This document shows positions 60,659-64,000 of a DNA stretch of 64,000 bases, piece by piece. The number at the start of each line of letters is the position of its first letter. Positions within the stretch are counted from its first letter, which is position 1. The notes below the pieces were generated by a model that had not been told where the DNA came from, made no database searches, and worked only from the letters and a program-made list of their open reading frames with translations. Source of the DNA: Seriola aureovittata (Eukaryota > Chordata > Actinopteri > Carangiformes > Carangidae); NCBI RefSeq assembly GCF_021018895.1, contig NC_079376.1:23770001-23834000 (forward strand), written 5' to 3'. The position numbers were made by a program, and so were the translations under genes.

Positions 60659-61142
60659 CGTGTTGGATTTCTACTAGCAGTGTAAAAACAATGACAGTCA
60701 CCTGGATTTTACTGACGCCATGGAGACCTGATGGACGTAAAGTGAGACAAAACCACGCCAAACTCAATTCAAAAACTGGCTGATTTTAATGTGGCTGATT
60801 ATCATAGTTGTCACTTTACAATTAGTCACTTAATTAAAAGTATCCTCTCAAATACAGGTTTGTCTGAAAAGACCGGCTGTTATCTACCGCTGAGGCAGAG
60901 ACAGATGGCCCCTGACAGTTAACACTGTCCATAAACAGGACTCTGGTAAACTGCCAGATTTTTCCATTATGTTCGGTGAGGCAGTGGCTAATGTTAGCAA
61001 GAGAGGCAACTTCAACAGCAGTGGATGCGTCTGAGTTGCGTTGTATGTACACTTACTGCGACATGTCACTGAACTGGCGGTTAGTGGTTAACCATAAACT
61101 AGTTAACACGAACAACAAGTTTAACAAAGACGTGTTTTTACC

Positions 61143-61260
61143 TGCCGGAACAGTCGGTTTGTTGGGGAGGGATCACGTGCCAAGCGGCTGTTCCGTCACA
61201 TGATCAAATGTCGGTCAAGTGATTTCACCACAGTCCTTGTTCACTTACGGCACTGGTGCT
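61143..61260 (-). promoter_or_regulatory. gnpda2: gnpda2 promoter / non-coding first exon region with paired E-boxes
   Basis: A donor-like site (GGCAG then gtaaaaa; exon end 61142, intron from 61141) fits a non-coding first exon. Next to it lie CACGTG at 61174-61179 (within TCACGTG) and GTCACATGATC at 61195-61205 (containing TCACATGA, an M-box). Both are known binding types for MITF/TFE/USF factors. The exact transcription start is not visible. Confidence 0.4.
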
Positions 61261-63044
61261 GGAAGCGCCCTGAAGGATGTTTACACACTGAGAGAAAAAG
61301 GTTATTCTAAATATTATAATGAAATATGTAAACTCGGTGACTGACAATCAGTTTGCTTTTCAATATGGACATTTAGGAAATAATTTGGTAAAAAAAAAAA
61401 AAAAAAAAAATCACGAATTAAATAATTAAATTCCACCGTAAACATGGAAAATTCCCTTTGTAATTCCCTTAATAGATTCGCTAAGATGTTCAAAAGATTC
61501 CTGTTCAGAATGAACAGTTGTTGTATGTTGTATGACCAAATACATCCATACTAAAACTTAAGTCATTTCCTCATATTAAAAGACTAATAAAAACCTTTCA
61601 GTTATAGATTTGATGATTTCTTCAATGGAGGTATGTTCAGTGAATCTGACAATTACCACATGAAATGTCAAGTCATTTGACTGGACATAATTACAGGGAA
61701 AAACACTCCTGACGTCATACACAGAACATCTTACATTTTTACGATACCATTTTGAGTCAATATACTTTAAATCAACTTAATGTTCAATGTATCCATTTAA
61801 TATAAAATCCAGCTGGATACAGTGAAGACTGTTAGGCTCTTTGCTTTGCTACGTGCATCTTAAAGTCGTCCAGGTGTGCACATGTAACATCAGATTACAC
61901 CACAGTGTCTTGTTTCATCAAGCTCTCATCCAACTACACAGACAGCACTGGAGCTCTCTACTGGTCCTGGACTGCAATAACAGCCACTTCATCCATCCTC
62001 AAAATGTAACTACTCTGTAGTTTACATTGACTTTGACACAACACAACACACAGTGGAGTGATGTGATGTTCAACAATGCCTTGGTTAACTCTCCAATGTA
62101 TCAGCAGCGCTCTGCTTCATGAGCTCTGTCTCAGCTCAGCCATTAGATGAGTGGTGGTACGGTGCTGACAGGTGACAGGTGCAATTCCATTTCAACTCAG
62201 AAACTCTGAGAGCCACATTTTGTACAGGATGGCAGATATTTGACAGGGAAAAAAAGAAAAACATGTTGTGCCCGTCATGGAAATGTTATTTCGCAGGTTC
62301 CTGTTGAAGAAATTCACTCAAGTCCCTGGTTCCAAGTTTGCTGTAGTGGTGTGAGTTTATTGGTATTCTAGAATACGGTGAGCCTACTGACACAGAGCGG
62401 GTCTGAGGCAATAGACTGACCCAGAATGAAGAGCAAGGGGACAGTTATACAGTGGATGAAAAAGGGGGATGGAGAGGCCTTACAGTGTAACACCTAGAGT
62501 CAATTTACCAGGGGGCCAGGAAGGGCCCCTAGATTGAATCAGCTTGGCCACAGGTAAAGGTGTTGATAAGACAGTGATGTACTGGAGAGGACAGAGGGAA
62601 GCAGAGAGGGTGTTGTACTGAGACAGATGGTTGTTGATAATAAAACAGGAGGGGGTACTGTCTTCAAGTGAGTAGTATTTTCTTGATCGAAAGATCAAGG
62701 GGCCAACCCAGCAGGTTTATACAATTATGCCCAGGTGTTATTCAATCATCAGGTTTTCACTCAGGAACATGTAGTCTTTCTCACTTCCAAAGGTAGACAT
62801 GGGATCAGTTTTCTGATTATCAGAAATGGGACCCCTTCATGGTTGTATCCTTCCGCCAACGGGCCTCGTTGCAGGAAATATGGTCACCTGAGTGACTACA
62901 TTTTTGCAGAACATTATGATGTCACAGTGAAGTTGACTATTAACCTTTTGGATATAAAATATCATCACTTCATTTTATCCTTAGAGACATTTGAGTTAAA
63001 TTGTGTTATAATTAGTGAATGCATTTGTGAGTTTTTGCCAAAAA
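61261..63044. other. Upstream flank of gnpda2, no gene recognised
   Basis: AT-rich. Contains the poly(A) tract and a segment near 62330-62720 with a polypurine run (aaaacaggagggggt) that might belong to an old LTR element; no partner LTR seen. Confidence 0.4.
61390..61410. repeat. Poly(A) tract
   Basis: About 20 adenines just upstream of the gnpda2 promoter region. No poly(A)-tailed retrocopy was recognised beside it. Confidence 0.9.
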
Positions 63045-63205
63045 CTGTTTTGTGAGGTCACAATGACCTTTAACCTTTGTTCACCAAAATCTGGTCGGTT
63101 CATCCTTTAGTCCAAGTGAATGTTTGTGTCAAATCTGAAGAAATTCCCTAAAAGTGTCACTGAGATATCACGTTCACGAGAATAGGAAGGACAACCTGAA
63201 AACAT
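63045..63205 (-). repeat. AGGTCA-repeat family, copy 10
   Basis: Minus-strand partial copy: gtgaggtcacaatgaccttt, then gttcaccaaaatctggtc, catcctttagtcc, tactgagatatcacg-like end. Confidence 0.65.
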
Positions 63206-63659
63206 ACTGGGCTCCAGTCTGGGCTGTCACCAGCGCAGAGGCGAAAAGATCAGTCCTCATGGGACCACAGCAAGGACTGAAGGGTGCTAGGTGCACTTTA
63301 TGGTGGTCTTACTACAGTGTAGGAACATCTGATCATGAACCATTTATGTGCCAATGTAATGCTGTTAAACAGCTACTCTATTAATCCTTGTGGATGTTCC
63401 AACATCTAATTATAACCCCTACTCTTGAGTAACTGTCTTCACAAAGTTACATGAAGCAGAAAATGAACCAAACCTCGCTGCTGGACTAGATTAACATCCC
63501 CCACTCAGAGAGCAAACAGTGACTCAGATCAGATGTGCCAAAGTTTGACTGCTGGAGAAGAGCTGAGCGGGAAATGTTCACCGGTATCCCCACTGTTGAA
63601 CTCCATGTTTCCCTGTCTCAATGAGGACTTCTCACCATATCTTTATCCTCTGTAGCTAG

Positions 63660-63661
<2 letters not shown>

Positions 63662-63709
<48 letters not shown>
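63662..63709. repeat. (TA)n microsatellite
   Basis: Pure TA run of about 48 bases. Confidence 0.95.
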
Positions 63710-63712
<3 letters not shown>

Positions 63713-64000
63713 ATAATATTAATTAAGAACATGAAACAGAGACCAGGCTTAAGAGACCAATAGTCTTCACATATACTGTAATGCATCTTTACATGGTGCC
63801 ACTGCTACTTTTATGTAAGTGAAGGATCGTCTTTCACCGCTGCTGTGAGTGTGTGGTTGACCTGCAGAGTTATCAGCTGACCTTTGCCCTGTACTCTCCT
63901 TCTCTTTTCTGAGCTCTGCCTCATCTTCAGGAGACAAAGACACAACAGCCAACACAGTTGTGTTTAAAATTTAATATTGTAACATACTGCTTATGAGGAA

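Overview
The window looks like a stretch of teleost fish chromosome. Its two recognisable genes are vertebrate genes cut by GT-AG introns. The rest is packed with dinucleotide and tetranucleotide microsatellites, hAT-like and piggyBac-like miniature transposons, LINE remnants and a BEL/Pao remnant of the kinds common in ray-finned fish. No bacterial, phage or CRISPR features are present. The species cannot be told from the sequence alone.

Gene 1, plus strand, about 5.5-22.8 kb: a complete GABA-A receptor gamma subunit gene, best matched to gabrg1. Nine coding exons (5794-5870, 14402-14562, 15729-15796, 17222-17442, 17739-17821, 19722-19859, 20314-20466, 21947-22149, 22480-22761) join without a frame break into a 461-residue Cys-loop chloride-channel subunit. 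Intron 2 appears to use a rare GC-AG donor. The start lies in a CpG-rich segment just downstream of a cluster of (GT)n and (CA)n tracts, and a strong-context upstream ORF of 12 codons precedes the start codon. The 3' UTR may run to a poly(A) signal near 28.31 kb.

Gene 2, minus strand, about 61.2-54.2 kb: a complete glucosamine-6-phosphate isomerase/deaminase gene, best matched to gnpda2. Six coding exons (60535-60658, 60345-60446, 59202-59384, 58902-59086, 57198-57372, 55492-55550) give 275 residues, with a likely non-coding first exon ending at 61142. The two genes are convergent and are not functionally linked. Their closeness echoes the human 4p12 neighbourhood (GNPDA2 near GABRG1).

Between and around them, roughly 22.8-54.2 kb and both flanks, I find no third convincing gene. 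These parts hold repeats: a family of about ten copies carrying AGGTCA direct repeats, several terminal-inverted-repeat elements (some with clear target-site duplications), two large inverted repeat pairs, LINE and BEL/Pao remnants, a tRNA-derived SINE-like unit and many microsatellites. I did not find a clearly new biological system. The most notable items are the GC-AG intron, the mixed gamma1/gamma2 state of the benzodiazepine-site residues, the upstream ORF and the dispersed nuclear-receptor-type motifs.
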